In this document: one piece after another, positions 33,718 through 45,982 of the stretch
Layout: the number at the start of each line of letters is the position of its first letter
Position numbering within the stretch: the stretch's first letter is position 1
DNA from: Hemileia vastatrix
Taxonomy: Eukaryota > Basidiomycota > Pucciniomycetes > Pucciniales > Zaghouaniaceae
Length of the DNA: 64,000 nucleotides
NCBI GenBank assembly: GCA_030280995.1
Contig: JASXTE010000005.1
Coordinates: 29,618,501 to 29,682,500 of the forward strand
Direction: 5' to 3'
The notes under the pieces: generated by a model
What the model was told of the DNA's origin: nothing
Databases searched by the model: none
The model's input: the letters and a program-made list of their open reading frames with translations, nothing else
Program-made: the position numbers and the translations under genes

Positions 33718-34985
33718 ACAACCCTTTTCGGTTGCCCAAGACCATTTCTTCCTTTTCCTTTTTCCAACTCAATTGCGGCTGCTCATTCTATGTATTTCAA
33801 TCTACAATGACCCTTATATTAACTCACATGACATATTAGTTTTTCAAGAGCCTTTTTTATCCTCAGCTTGCCATTCCCCTGCCTCTGTAAGAGGTTGGTA
33901 TCTGATTTTGCCCCTTCACTCCCCCCTCTCCCCTCAATATCCTCTATCCGATGTTGCTTCTACATCAACGAGAAACTTCCTATTCATCTTATCCCCCCCA
34001 TCTCCAGTCCCTCCCTCAACCCCACCCTGATTCAAATTAATTTCTCTCCATCCCCTATCATCTGCACCAATCTTTGCGAACCCCCCTCTACCTTCACCAC
34101 TACTCAATTTATTTTTTCCTCTCTCTTCCCTTATCACTCCTTCCCCATCCTTTTCTTTGCTGACTCAAATCTTCATCATGACCTCTGGGCTAGCCCTACC
34201 AAGCACAATACTAACCACCCTTCCTCTTCCCCTTTCATAGACACCTTATCTTATAGGCCTTTATAATTAATAAATTGGATTTAGAGTTTGACAAAATCAA
34301 ATCTTTGTAGTCAGCAACTCTAAGTGGGCCAACCTGTGCACAATTGTTATGGCAAGCAACAATTGTGTTTTGACACAAATGTTGTGGCAATAAAATTCAA
34401 TAGAAAATAGGTGATTGATAACATGGTAATTGTTAGAAGAGAATAAAAATTGATAGTAATTAAGCAAGTACTGGAACAGTATATATAATGATTACTATCA
34501 CTAACAACCCTAACCTATCATCAGATATGGTGCCACAACATCTACATTTTTATGTATATATTTATATGAATATCAATAGTATGGTAAAAGGAACTATTAA
34601 TGGAGTTCATGGCAAGTTAAGAAGTATTGTGTTTTGAATCTTGACATATCTGACCTAGAAATTTCCCTTCCTTTTGCAATTCAAAGAACTTCACCTCAGT
34701 GATTGACCTTGTGTTTTCAAATGGAAAGGCCTCATACTTGATCATCATTTGTATCACTGATAATGAAGGCTCCAACTCTCATTTGTCTGACCATAAATCC
34801 ATAACCACCCACATCTCTACCCCCCTCACCCCCTCCCCTGTTGCAGGCCCTACTTTAACTGGAAAGGTCTCAATAAATCTTCTCTTCATTCTTCTCATGC
34901 CTTCTTCTCTACCCTTCCCTGACCTTCCCTGCCCCCCTCTTCTTCCCCTCTTCAGTTGGTCAGGCTGCTGCAACTATTGCTTCTC
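33718..34985 (+). pseudogene. LINE-B endonuclease, interrupted
   Basis: Apurinic-type endonuclease that nicks target DNA. Blocks: HDILVFQEPFLS (QEP motif, near 33830), FADSNLHHDLWAS (D-N-H core, near 34160), then VIDLVFSNG (34695) and LSDHKSI (34780), the catalytic SDH motif. Between the second and third blocks, about 34275-34640 is non-coding sequence with an internal stem (ATTGTTAG...CTAACAA), probably an insertion. Frameshifts elsewhere. Confidence 0.8.
34270..34645. other. Insertion of about 370 bp in the LINE-B endonuclease
   Basis: Non-coding AT-rich sequence interrupts the endonuclease frame between LSYRPL and DLEISLPFA. It contains inverted pairs ATTGTTAG/CTAACAA and GATAGTAAT/ATTACTATC (34428-34510) and repeated CAATTGT motifs (34340-34385). 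Precise ends and duplication were not determined. Confidence 0.6.
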
Positions 34986-36300
34986 ATTTTATTAAACTAA
35001 TTGAAGTTTCTGTCCTGCTTCAGCATCCCAGATCAACCTTTCATGCCTGGTGGAATCACAGTGTCTTGGATCCCCTCAAGAGAGACTACTACCAGACCCA
35101 ACATAAATTTAGGTCATCCCCAGCCCCACATGTTGCAGCTGAGTTTAAGTCAGTGAGAAAAGCCTTCCACACCAAGATCAAATACTTACACAAACAACAC
35201 TAGAGATTCTATCTCTCAACTATCACACCTCATTTTCTGTTTAAACCAGCTAAGTCCTCTCATCATGTCTTTGTTTCCCACTCCATCCCCCCTCTTTCTT
35301 ACCCAGATGGGTCTCCAATGACTGACAATCTCACTAAAGCTCAGGCATTGTTTTATTGAAAATAAGTGGCTCCAATTCAATGTGACTTTTCAGAAATCTC
35401 TTCATCTTCTGCTTCAAACATTCTCCCGTCCCCCCCATTTACTGTGGAGGAAGTTCTGGCAGCCTTTCTCAATACAAGGAAAGGTAGGGCACCTGAACGA
35501 GATGGCATCCAAAACAGCCTTCTTATTTGCAACCCTCAAGTGGTGGCCTATACCCTCCTCCCTATCTTCCAAGAATGTCTGGACCTTGGCCACTACCTCT
35601 CAGTGATAAAGAAGCCAAGACAGTCATTATCCCCAAAACTCATTACCCCAACTACACTTTACCATTTCCCTCCTCAACACCATCAGTAAAGTCCTAGATT
35701 CCCTCATTACTAAGTAAATTTCTTTCCATATGGAAACAAGTATTCTCCTCCCTGAAAACCACTATGGCAGCCACCCATTCAGAAGCACGTTGGATGCTCT
35801 CCTCCATCTCACCACCTTCAAAAAAGACCAATGGCACAGAGGTAATGCTGTAGGTTCCCTGTCCCTTAATGTGAAGGGATCCTTTCCCTTGATGAACATT
35901 TGTCATCTGGTGCATATCCTCCAATCTCTTCCCCTCCCACACAAACTCATGACCCTCATAATCAGATCCCTAATGGGAAAGAGGACTAGTATCTCCTTCT
36001 CCTCATATGAATACCCTCCCAATTTTTTCCCTAAAGGACTCCCACAGAAGTCACTTATTTTTCATATTTTATACATTATTTAAAATTCCAACCTTCTTAC
36101 CCTTCCTTCTCTTAACAGTTCCATATTAACTTTACAATAAATTGACAATTTCATGTATCTTTCTGCAGCCACAGATTAACAGGATGTGCTTTTTAATCTC
36201 TCTAAGCTTGGCTCAGAGGTTATTGCTTGGGGAGTTAAACATGCTTCAATTTTTTATCTCTCAAAAACTAACTGGATATTACTGAAAAAGTTTTCATAGC
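34986..36300 (+). pseudogene. LINE-B reverse transcriptase
   Basis: Upstream linker (STFHAWWNHSVLDPLKR) followed by FTVEEVLAAFLNTRKGRAPERDG, the counterpart of the KAPGPDG motif, then LLPIFQECLDLGHY. A frameshift follows. At 35730-36083 the frame shows the ENHYGSHPFRSTLDAL motif, LNVKGSFPL (catalytic DVKGAFP with Asp replaced by Asn) and FPKGLPQKS. The catalytic box reads IDNFMYLSAAT near 36150, degraded from YVDD. Dead. Confidence 0.85.
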
Positions 36301-36439
36301 TCCTTAAGCACCCCCTCCCTCTCCAATTTTATGGGACTCTCTTCCCCCCCTCACCTAGCCTCAAATTGCTGGGAACCCTTATTAACCCTAACCTCTCCTT
36401 CAAGCCCAAAGGGAACAAATTAGTTGCATCTGGACTTCA

Positions 36440-37500
36440 AGCTGCTTCAGTGATCCACTGATTGGAAAACTCAGTCTGGGACATCCTGTTGAAGCAATAC
36501 AAAACTCTCATCTCATCTCTTATCCACTCACGTGCCAACTATGCTGCAATTGTGTGGCACAACCCCAAAAAATCCACCTGCACCACCAGAAGGCTTCAGG
36601 TTGCGGACAACAAATCTCTATGCCAGGAACTAGGGTGTTTCTGGTCTAATCCTATTTGCACCCTTCTCCATGACTCCCACTCCATCACCTGCAAGCAACA
36701 ACTTGATCTAGCTTTTAATAAATCCTGGTAAAAACTCCTTACCATACCCTTTTCCAACCCCATGGAATGTTTTGCAAAATCTCTAGCCTCCTCCACCCCT
36801 CCAAAGTCTCACCTGCATCAGCTGCACCTCCTATCAGCCCAAAAAATCTTCCCACACTATCTTCCATTGGATGGTATGGACATCAGACACCCTCTTCCTT
36901 TTCCTCCATGGTCATTGACCCCTTGAGGGAGGAAGCACATTTGAATGTCATTAATATCACTCAGAAGTCCCTAGAAGCTGACTATTTTATTTACACTGAT
37001 GGATCTGAATCCCAGAATGGCACATTTGAAGCTTCCTTCAACCCTTATCAGTCCTTCCCTTATATGACTCAACTAGGAAACCCATCTCCTTTCTTGGTCT
37101 GTGAGTTGGAGCTAATAGGAATCCTTCTTGGGCTTCAGCTCTTTTCTGCCAACCCTCTCTACCCAATTTACCACTCACTAACCATCTTCACCAAAAATCA
37201 AGCCATTATCCATTCCCTCTACTCTCTTTTCCCATCTACTTCCAACTCCTCCATCCTACTATCCATTCTCACTATTACCCACAACCTTTATCACCTTTTC
37301 CCTGATCTTATCCTCACCCTTTACTGGTGTCAAAGCCACCTAGTCATCAAAGGTAACAAAAATGTTGATTCAATAGCAAATGGAACCCACCCCATTTCCA
37401 ACCAAGCTAAGTCACTACTCCAGTTTCACCTGCCTCCCCCCTCTATCTCTCACCTGAAATCTCTATTAAAATCATATGCTAAAATCTTCTTATAACCCCC
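36440..37500 (+). pseudogene. LINE-B thumb and RNase H
   Basis: 36462-36731 is the connection region. The 242-codon open stretch 36767-37495 contains FIYTDGSESQNG (first catalytic Asp), CELELIGILLGLQLF (catalytic Glu) and WCQSHLVIKGNKNVD, a decayed form of the H-x-G-x-x-G-N motif. Mostly open, so RNase H is the least damaged part of this LINE. Confidence 0.85.
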
Positions 37501-37623
37501 CCTCCTCTAATTGACTCAAGAAGCTAAAGGTTGAATTTGACCCAGCTAGTATGTAAAAATCAATGGCTGGTCTCCCTAGAGCTCATTCCACTACTTTTTC
37601 TCAGTGCTGATCCTGTCACTCCC

Positions 37624-37931
37624 TGTTAGGATTTGTTGAGAGGTGATGAGGAGGAGCACTATGGGAACTATGCATTGTGAGGGGTGAAAAATGGGATATT
37701 GCATAAGGGGGTTAAATGGGGAAAGCGCTGTGGAGCGCTCCTCATTGGATAACTTATATAGTAATCCAGCTACTTCTTAGTCTCACTTCTGTATCAGCAT
37801 AGTCAGTCCTGTTTTACTGCTGGTAATCCTAACATAGTCAGTCTAGCTATTCTCACTTCTTAGTAGCATAGTCAGTCCTGTTGCAGGCTAGTGTCAGTGC
37901 TAGTAGTAGTCTGCCTTCTTAGGTCTTAAAT
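37624..37931 (+). repeat. 5' LTR of gypsy-B
   Basis: Starts TGTTAGGATTTGTTGAGAGG; ends GGTCTTAAAT, a decayed TTAACA. Matches 42764-43053 and the gypsy-A LTRs. Confidence 0.9.
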
Positions 37932-37999
37932 TTTTGTCCAATCTTAATTGGCACACTACTGAAGAAAAATTAATTCCTTAGGTCAACCTGATGCAGAAA

Positions 38000-38830
38000 C
38001 CCTTTCTGCAATTCAAGAACGAAACACCAGACTCATGGAATTTCTAGCTTAGGAATGGACCTCATACCATGGTCAAATGGAAGAAGAACTGGATTCTACC
38101 AAGCTAAGGCACAGGCATGGCCTACAAAACTAGTGATACATGTTAAAGGCCCAAAAATTTCAGTCCCAGAAATCTTTGATTGAAAGCAATGCCCCTGGGA
38201 AGATAAGTACACATTTCAGATGAACCTTTATGTCCTTCTTAGCAGTCATTAGTTTCAAGATGAGCAATCATGAATTGGTTTTTTAATCTCTTACCTTAAA
38301 AATGAATCCAAAATCAGGGATAGGCAATATAAAAAGGAACTCCTTGAAAATGGAAAGTCAGAAAAAACTTTCTGTCAGTTCATGGTGTCTTTTGAACTAG
38401 CCTTTGGAAACAACAATGTGTCCACAGCCTTGTAGCATGCTCTCAACCAGTTGTGAAAGAAACACTCTGTTTCCAAATATGTGTCAGAACTCTGGGGCCA
38501 TTCCAGCTACGTTAAAACATGGGGAGAAGGAGCACTCATATTTCACCTCAGAAGTGGGCCCTCACAGAAAATAAGGGATGTCCTAATCAGTCACCCTTGT
38601 TCAAACTCCCTCCAAGAGCTCATGGAGATGGCCATAAAAATTAAAAAAAAGTTTTTAAATCAGCAGATTGATGGTTGGAGTGGCGCCTGCCAGTGGTGCA
38701 TCTATGCCTCATCAAGTGGGGCCAGTTCTAGGGACCCAAATGCCATGGAAATTGATGCAGTAAAAACATGTGGCTCTAGTAAAAAAAAGGTTATCTGACA
38801 AGGAATACCAGAGGCATGTGAGTAGAGGGC
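38000..38830 (+). pseudogene. Gypsy-B gag
   Basis: Capsid-like remnant. Readable blocks: SVSSWCLLN-type helices, then at 38481-38798 WGEGALIFHLRSGPSQKIRD and SLQELMEMAIKIKKKF, the C-terminal capsid region of the Ty3/gypsy gag family, and DPNAMEIDAV, the usual linker before a zinc knuckle. The knuckle is not readable. Stops and frameshifts throughout. Confidence 0.75.
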
Positions 38831-38859
38831 TTTTCCTCTAAAGTGGGAGTGGTGTTTAT

Positions 38860-39165
38860 CTGGAAAGGGAGTTTAGAGGAAAAATAAGGGCTAGTGAGGT
38901 GGAGGATAGCACAGGAAAGTCACAGGTAAGAATTTTTTTGAAAGTGAAGTATGTTCCCTCCACAAGCGGATTAGATGGAAAGGATAAGGCAGAGTTAGTA
39001 AAAGAATTATCAGCTTGTAATCCACTTGAAGTAAATGATAATAGCATTTTACTAAAATTTCCTTTAATTACTCTTGATACCACAACAAATTTACAAGCTC
39101 TACTGGACTGTGGGACCACAGAATTTTTTATTTCTAACAAGTTATTACAGAGAAGTTAAAAGAAG
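38860..39165 (+). pseudogene. Gypsy-B protease
   Basis: Retroviral-type aspartic protease remnant at 38899-39159. LDTTTNLQALLDCGTTEFFI carries the catalytic D-x-G as DCG, where Ser/Thr is expected in the middle. It ends soon after. Partner and substrate would be the gag-pol chain. Confidence 0.65.
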
Positions 39166-39729
39166 AAGAAAATTTGGACCATCCTAGGCATCTAATTATT
39201 TTTGATGGATCCCAAGGTGGGGGAAAAGAAGTAAGAGAAAAGGTTTTTTTCAGGTTTCTGTGTGAAAGAAGGAAGTCTCAGTGCAGGGAATATGCAAAAA
39301 ACATAAAAGACCAGTAAAACATGATACTGAGGATTAAATTGCTAAACCTATATAGCCCGCAAATTTTTTGGAAGAAAAAGAAGGTTTTGATGGGAAGGAA
39401 AGGGGATGCTGGCGCTAATTTATCAGCCCACTGGCCCCTCCCAGCAAGTCTTCTGATGTTTTGTTATCATCAGTTTACTTCACACCAGAACTGATGCTTC
39501 CTCTTGATTTTGAGCAGAAGGCTGGGGATGAGTCGCAAACGTGGAGCACTGGGGAGGAGCAAATAGCGGTTAAAGTGCATCAAAAATAGGAGAAGACACA
39601 ATAAATAAAAGGGAAGGCGGATGATGGAAAAGTTTATGGAGCATAGAAAGGCATCAGAGGCCCCTCCTAGCGGGTTTCCTGGTGTTTCTTTATCATAAGT
39701 AGAATTTCTGAAAGAGCTGAAACTTTCTC

Positions 39730-41170
39730 TTAATGCCAAGTTTTAGGACTTGGAGGGGGTTATGGAGAAAGAAGAGGAACTGGGATGTAACACAACAGCT
39801 TGGAACATATCTGCTAAGATTTCAGCCAAGGTCCACTTCTCAAAGCCAACAAAAAGCCTTAAAGAAATGGTCCCTGAGGCCTATTGGGAATTCTTACCGC
39901 TGTTTGGAGAGGGAGAAGCCAAGACCCTACCAACACATTGGCCATAAACATTTCCATTGATCTGATGCCAGGAACAACCCCTCAATTTAGCCACAAAATC
40001 CCATTATCAACCCTAGAGTCAACAGCACTAAAAACAATGATTGATGAATATTTAAAGACTGGTTTTATTAGGGAATCCAAATCTCCCTAGGCTTCCCCTG
40101 TCATCTTTTCAGGAAAAAAGAATGGGTCACTAAGACCTTGCATGGATTTTAGAGGGTTTAATGCACTGACATTGAAGAAAAGATATCACCATCCCTTGAC
40201 TAGTGAGCTAATTGATAGTCTTCAAGGTGCAGAGATCTTTACATCTGTAGATCTTAGAGGGAGGTTACCACAAAATATATGTAAAAGAAGGCAATGAAGA
40301 CAAACTGGAATTATGCACTAAATTTGGTCATTTTTAATAGTTGGTAATGCCATTTGGTCCAGGTAATGCACCTTCCAATTTCCAACACTTCACCAACAGC
40401 ATCTTCAGAGACATAATAGGGATAGATGTAGCAGTATATCTTTATGACATCTTGATTTAATCCAGATCATTGAAAGAACATTGAATACATGTAAAGAATT
40501 TTTTAAGCCCTTGAGGGAAGCCCAGGTATTGTTAAAGCCAGAGAAATGTGTCTTCTCAGTGAGTGAAATCTCCTACTTGGGTATAATAATTTCAAAAAAT
40601 AAGGTGCAAATGTAGTAGGAGAAAGTAAATGCAATAACAGAATGGAAGAAACCTACATCAGTCTAGGAGCTCCAGTAATTCCTAGGCTTTGAAAATTTTT
40701 ACAACTGTTTTATTGAAAATTACTCCCACATTTGCAAACATTGCACATCCTCGCAAAGAAGGCAGCCAAATTTGTCTGGAAAAGTGGAAAAAATGATGCA
40801 TTTGACTAACTGAAAGTCCAATTTGTCACAGCCCCTATTCTTACAATCCCTGATTTATTGAAGCCATTTTTTTCTGGAATGTGACTACTCATATTTTTCA
40901 CTAGGTGCGGTAATATCTCAATATGATTCTGAAAATGTCTTTCACTCATTCTTATATTTGTCACAAAAACTTCTAGGTTCCAAATTAATCTATGAAATAT
41001 ATTATAAGGAGTTATTTTCTCTAGTAAAAGTGGAATGCACCTGGCGCCATTATTCAGAAGAAGGGACTCACAGGTTACAAGTAATTATTTACACAGATTA
41101 TAAAAATCTCGAAAACTTTCTGACCACAAAAAATCTGACTCTCTGGCAGGAATGCTGAGAAAAACTGCTA
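39730..41170 (+). pseudogene. Gypsy-B reverse transcriptase and RNase H
   Basis: From 39950: DLMPGTTPQF, LKTGFIRESKSP (followed by a stop), KKNGSLRPCMDFRGFN (palm start), AEIFTSVDLRG (first catalytic Asp) and [13 protein letters not shown]. The active site reads YLYDIL near 40440, one residue away from YLDDIL, so one catalytic Asp is lost. RNase H at 40958-41158 shows KLIYEIYYKELFSLVK and IIYTDYKNLENFL. Inactive. Confidence 0.88.
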
Positions 41171-41189
41171 AGTAGAATTAACTTTTTTG

Positions 41190-42730
41190 TTACATTCCAA
41201 ACAGAGAAGAAAAGTGGAAAACATGATGCCGTATCACAGCATCCTTACTCGCACCCAGCACCAGGCCAACTACACACTGTTGAGGCAACGTTGTTGAAGG
41301 CGGAACTTGATAAGGGGGTAATAATTGATGAAGTGGAATTGATAAAAATATGGCAGGAAAAGGATGAGGGAGTGAAGGATTTGACGAAGGCAATGTTATA
41401 AAAGGAGGTATTGGTAACAAAAGGATTGGAAGAGTATCACCTCAAAGGGAGAGCTCTCTATTGGAATGGAAGGATAGTGGTTCCAAATGATAAGGAGCTC
41501 AAGAAGCAGGTGGTAAAATTAAGGTATGATTCCCCAATGGCAGGACACCCAGTTCTGCTGAAGACTGTGGAGCTGGTGAATCATAATTTTTACTGGAAGT
41601 CCATGAAAGCCTACATCCGGCACTATGTAGCAGTGTGCCACTCTTTCCAGAGAGACAAGGCTAGTCAAACAACAACACCACTGACACCACTAAACATTTC
41701 CAAACAGAAATGGAGGGATCTCTCCTAAAATCTTATAGTGGAATTACCTAAATCTCAAGGAAAGAATGCTATACTCACAGTAGTTGACTGCTGAGCCAAG
41801 ATAGCACACCCCATCCTGCCACTACTAAGGTTACATCAGAGGGTATTTCAGACTTAATGGTGGCATATTTCTCAAAATTAATAGGACTACCTGAAAGTAT
41901 AGTATCAGATAGGGGAAGTACTTTTAACTCTAAGCTGCTGAAAATTAAGCCCATCTTGTCAACAGCATGGCATCTACAGACTGACAGGCAATCTGAGAGA
42001 GTGAATAAGGAAATTGAACAATATTTGTACCATTTCATTAACTATAAGCAAGATGACCAGGTGCAGATATAACCACTGGCTGAGTTCTTATAAAATAACT
42101 GGACACATTCTGCAAAAGGCATGTCACCCTTTTACACAAACTATGGATACCACCCAAAAGAATCAATTAGCACCCATTTTCTTTACAAGTCCCAGAAGCG
42201 GAAGAGCAGATCTAAATAATACTGAATATACATCAAGAGCTAGAAGCAGATCTCAAGTTATCTCAATAATCAATGAAGCGTCATCACAATCAAGGAAGGA
42301 CCCAGAATTGTGCACTGCAGGTAGGTGACAAGGTTTGGTTAAGCTCATGTTTCCTTTTCACATTGCGCCCCAGCGCTAAATTAGATAACAAGAAAGTGGG
42401 GCCATTCATAGTAAAAAACAGGATATCTGACTCAACTTATGAACTGGAACTACCAATCAAAATGAGAAAAGTACATCCAGCTTTCAACACTTCATTTCTC
42501 AAAATGCATAAAGAAGACATAGTCCCAGGATTTCCAGAGGAGCCACCAGCACCAATTCAAGTGGAAAATGAAGAGGAGCTTGAGGTGGAAAAGGTTATTT
42601 CTAAGAGGGTGTACAGGGGAAGGTTTCAGTTTAAGTGAATTGGAGAGGATATGGGGTTGGGGATGAATCTTGGGAACTAATGAAAAATTTAGAATATGCT
42701 AAGGAAAAGTTGAAGGAATTTGAGAAGTAG
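41190..42730 (+). pseudogene. Gypsy-B integrase with C-terminal chromodomain
   Basis: Zinc-binding part at 41500-41660: AGHPVLLKTVELVNHNFYW keeps one His, and the last Cys pair is degraded (C-H-S). Core: ESIVSDRGSTFNS (second Asp) and a TDRQSERVNKEIEQ block (Glu). C-terminal part 42273-42638 has VGDKVWLSS, KVGPFIVKNRIS and HPAFNTSFLK. After a frameshift the chromodomain reads NWRGYGVGDESWELMKNLEY and ends at TAG 42728-42730. Chromodomains steer such elements to histone-marked chromatin. Confidence 0.88.
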
Positions 42731-42763
42731 TTAAGGGGGCAGGAAGGGTAAAAGAGGAGGTAA

Positions 42764-43053
42764 TGTAAGGAGGAGGAGTGCTATGGGCACTATGAATTGT
42801 GAGAGGCAGAAGAAGGGATATTGCATATGTGGGTAATATGGGGAAAGAGCTGTGAAGTGCTCCTCTTCAGACAACTTATATAGTAATCCAGTTACTTCTT
42901 AGTCTCACTGCTGTATCATAATAGTCAGTCCTGTCTCACTGTTGGTGATCCCAACATAGTCAGTATAGTTAGTCTCACTGCTTAGTAGAATATTCAGTCC
43001 CATCCCAGGATAGTGTCAGTGCTAGTAGTCTTCTACCACCTTAGGTCTTAACA
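42764..43053 (+). repeat. 3' LTR of gypsy-B
   Basis: Starts TGTAAGGAGGAGG (an internal deletion near the start compared with the 5' LTR) and ends GGTCTTAACA. Confidence 0.9.
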
Positions 43054-43435
43054 CTTTCATCTCAATCACTACCTTTACCACTTCAATTCCTCACCCTTCC
43101 CAAAATTCCCACTTTGTCCCTTACCTTTGAAAGACACTCCTGAACATGTCCTCCTCTCATTCCCAGCTCACCAAATTCAGTAACCCGCCCTTTTAAAAGG
43201 GGCCCAAAATTATAAAGTCCCTTTTACTACCTCTGGCCTCCTTTATCACTCTCCTATTGCCCCACTATTAGCTGAATTTCTTGTTCAAAATTGTAGATTT
43301 CCAAAAAATGTTCCCCTTAACCAAAAGCTTTTTATCTGTGTTTCCACTTTTATTGTCCCATACCCTTCCCAACAACCTCACTTCTCATGTATTTACAACT
43401 TATTAGCCCCTTACCTTCATAACCCTAGCTTGGTG
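43054..43435 (+). pseudogene. LINE-B C-terminal segment, right of gypsy-B
   Basis: Reads through TPEHVLLSFPAHQI, LLKGPKIIKSLLL and VDFQKMFPL with stops, matching the LINE-A segment at 1703-1945. Ends near an A-rich tail (about 43445-43460), the likely LINE 3' end. Confidence 0.65.
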
Positions 43436-43439
43436 AGAT

Positions 43440-44160
43440 AGAATGATAATAAAAAAATAAAACTCATACATCCATGTAGAGAAGGACTGTAAAAAAATAA
43501 AATCAGCTGGAAACCAATACATAGAAAGATAAATTTTTTTGAAAAAATATAATTCTTGAAATTGATAATGAGAAATCTGAAAAGTCTTTACTTTTTCCTC
43601 AATGAAAGGGATGGGGTTGGTATGAGAATTGAGCAAAAAAGATTAGTGAAAAGTGGAAAAAATTGACTAAAAAAGTGTCACTAAGATGTAGCTTCACTGT
43701 TTTCTTCCCTGGCAGATTTCACTTTTTAAAGCAAAGATTCAGTCCATTTTCCAAATTATGTTTGAAAAATATATCCCAAGCCTACTGAAAGTCATTTAAA
43801 ATAACAGGAACTGTCATTGGGTGATAAATTTACAAAATCATATTTTTGAGGTGTTTTCATGTGTTTGAAACAAGGCTTGAATAATGTAATTGGATTTTTC
43901 CAGGAGGCAGATTGTGTATTAATTAAAATATTATGTAGATGGTTTAACTATTCTCATCCTCATTTAATGGATGAGATGTCTTTTTCAAGCTGAGGACCCT
44001 GTTTTAGTTTGAGTGAAAAGGGTAAAAAATGTAAATATAGGATAAGAAATCAATGAGTCATTTTGGTAGGAAATGAGAATGAAAAGACAATTTACCAAAA
44101 TGTGAAAGGTAAATCATAAAATTAGTTTAATCTTGAGGGGTGAGCAGAAATGGTGGTGGT
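43440..44160. other. Non-coding AT-rich stretch
   Basis: No gene or element recognised beyond the LINE tail. Confidence 0.6.
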
Positions 44161-44529
44161 GTTAGGGCATCTCTACTTTTTTTGGTAAACCCCGTTGGTA
44201 TGCATATTTTGAACATGGAAATATCACTTGTTCCATTGAGAACCATTGGTAAGCCCTCATTTTGGCAATTTGTTGATAAGAGTCAGTAATAGTGATGGAA
44301 ACTACCACTTGCAAGTTATTAAATCAACCTCTCACATGCCAAAATATTACACATCTCAACTTAGTTTCCAATTACACAAACACATCTGAAGTTTAACAAT
44401 TTTTTTTATATCTCCATTACACAACACTATTTTTACTTCATATCACTATTTATTAATATATTTTTGTACTACAGATAACTATATAAACCTCTCTACTAAA
44501 AACAACCCCACAATTTCATCTGATTCAAA

Positions 44530-45580
44530 GAAGAAAAATAACCTAACTGGAATGCACATGAAGAAGAACAGATTACCTTGTCATGTATAAGCATCAGTGA
44601 ACATCCTGAATATGCAACAAATCATACTGGTAAATCCTTTTAGAAAAAAATTAAGACACATTTTAATCAGTATAGAAAAGTCTATTACAGAGATTTTGAA
44701 CAAATAAAAACAAGGTAAACCCATATTCATTCTTACTCACATCAAAATTTACCAATTTTATGATTCTTATTTTAAATTTGATTGACATATTGCAAGCCTT
44801 AAATACATCAACTCTTAAATTTAGTGTAGTTTACTACTCAATTGAGAAAAACCCACCTAGTGAAAGTAACCCAAGAAACTGACTTTGAATTTCTCTTACT
44901 GTCTATCAAGAGTAAAATAAGTCAGCTTTTAAAAGTCTTCCAGCATGAGAAAAAATCAATTTTGCACCAAAATGGAGAATGGAGACAAAAAACTTCTAAC
45001 ATAGTTCCTATGGATCCTATACATGTGTACCCAAAAATACTTGAATTTAATTCAAGTTGTTGAGATGATCAAAACAGTGAGCCAGTTACTCCTTCACCTT
45101 CCAATGATCTCCCTATGAGCCCTATGGGTCAAAAGGTTTTAAAAAAGGAGATTGAGTGAAATAACTATAAGTGAAGAAAAAGTCAACATCACTACTCACC
45201 TTAAATATTTGGCTGAAAAAAACTTACAAGCATGTGCAGTACCAATTCAATGATTGAGAGACAAAATGATCTTTCAGGAAAACAAGTGGATATTGCACAA
45301 GAAAGAATCTTAATTGTGAAAGAGTGACTTGAAATAGACAAAGTAAAAATTTTTATTGACCAAAAAAACGTCAGGTTTAACCAGGAGAAAATTGAGATTG
45401 ATAAAAGAAACTTGAAGATGAATGAGGAACAAAGCCATAGTGAGGTGCAAAGTAATGATATCAATCAACTGAAGGAGCTTTGGATACTAAAGCAAAATAA
45501 AAGATGTACTGAGAAAGATTTAGAAATTCTGGATGAAATGAAAGATGACTTGAAAATAAAGTGGTTAGGAAATAAAATTC
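44530..45580 (+). pseudogene. SANT/NAM-like DNA-binding protein of the second Harbinger unit
   Basis: Exon 1 (about 44558-44712) reads EEEQITLSCISISEHPEYA, then TGKSF, a stop where Trp is expected, and KTHFNQYRKVYYRDFEQI. This matches the SANT/trihelix region of Harbinger accessory proteins. A splice donor GGTAAACC follows. The later part (44842-45580) has QLLKVFQHEK, SPMGQKVLKKEIE (a RPxGxKxAK-like motif before the coiled coil) and a charged coiled coil (LTRRKLRLIKE, QNKRCTEKDLEILDEMK). Several stops and frame changes; inactive. Confidence 0.65.
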
Positions 45581-45584
45581 TATA

Positions 45585-45982
45585 CACTATGCGCCAAGTA
45601 AGATATCCCCAAAGGGGATATTCATGCGTGAGTGGGGGATAATTTAGGGAGGAGCATAGGGTCAGAAAAATAAATTTAAGAAAACTAAGTGCAAGAAAAT
45701 TAAGGGTGAGAGAAGTGTAAAAAAATCATTTTCAACCATGAGAATTTTTTTTCTCAAAAAAGAATTTTTAAAAAAATAGGAAAAAATAAAAAAAACTCAT
45801 TTTTTCAAGAAAAAAAATTTAAAAAAAACAAATTTTCCCAAATTTGTAAGATATTTTTCTTATTTTTCTCACACCTTTTTTTTGCAGATATTTTTCTCAC
45901 AATTATGTATTTTTATTACACTTATTTTTCCATCCTTATGTCACTCCCTAAAATATTTCCATCAGGGATATCTTACATGGTG
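45585..45982. mobile_element. Small A-rich inverted-repeat element
   Basis: The left end CACTATGCGCCAAGTAAGATATCCC, read inward, is mirrored by GGGATATCTTACATGGTG at 45965-45982, and the mirror continues as CATAG after the solo LTR (47164-47168). The interior is A-rich with TTTTCTTA-type tracts. The same terminal sequence is at 932-985. A local palindrome ATATCCCCAAAGGGGATAT lies at 45602. Confidence 0.65.

Larger units (their letters stand above)
37624..43053 (+). mobile_element. Gypsy-B: Ty3/gypsy chromovirus-type element inside LINE-B
   Basis: 5430 bp with LTRs at 37624-37931 and 42764-43053. Gag, protease, RT, RNase H, integrase and a chromodomain follow in order. A polypurine tract (AAAAGAGGAGGTAA) precedes the 3' LTR. 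Flanking 5-mers are CTCCC and CTTTC, differing by two transitions, so probably a decayed target duplication. The LINE RNase H tail on the left and the LINE C-terminus on the right show it landed in LINE-B. All ORFs are broken. Confidence 0.93.
32405..43435 (+). mobile_element. LINE-B: non-LTR retrotransposon with nested gypsy-B
   Basis: Order: ORF1 with zinc knuckles and a giant hexanucleotide repeat, endonuclease, RT, RNase H and a C-terminal segment. The 5' end starts abruptly inside ORF1, the usual 5' truncation. Gypsy-B splits the 3' part at 37624-43053; the LINE resumes at 43054 and ends near an A-rich tail at about 43440-43460. Same family as LINE-A, with many frame breaks. Confidence 0.85.
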
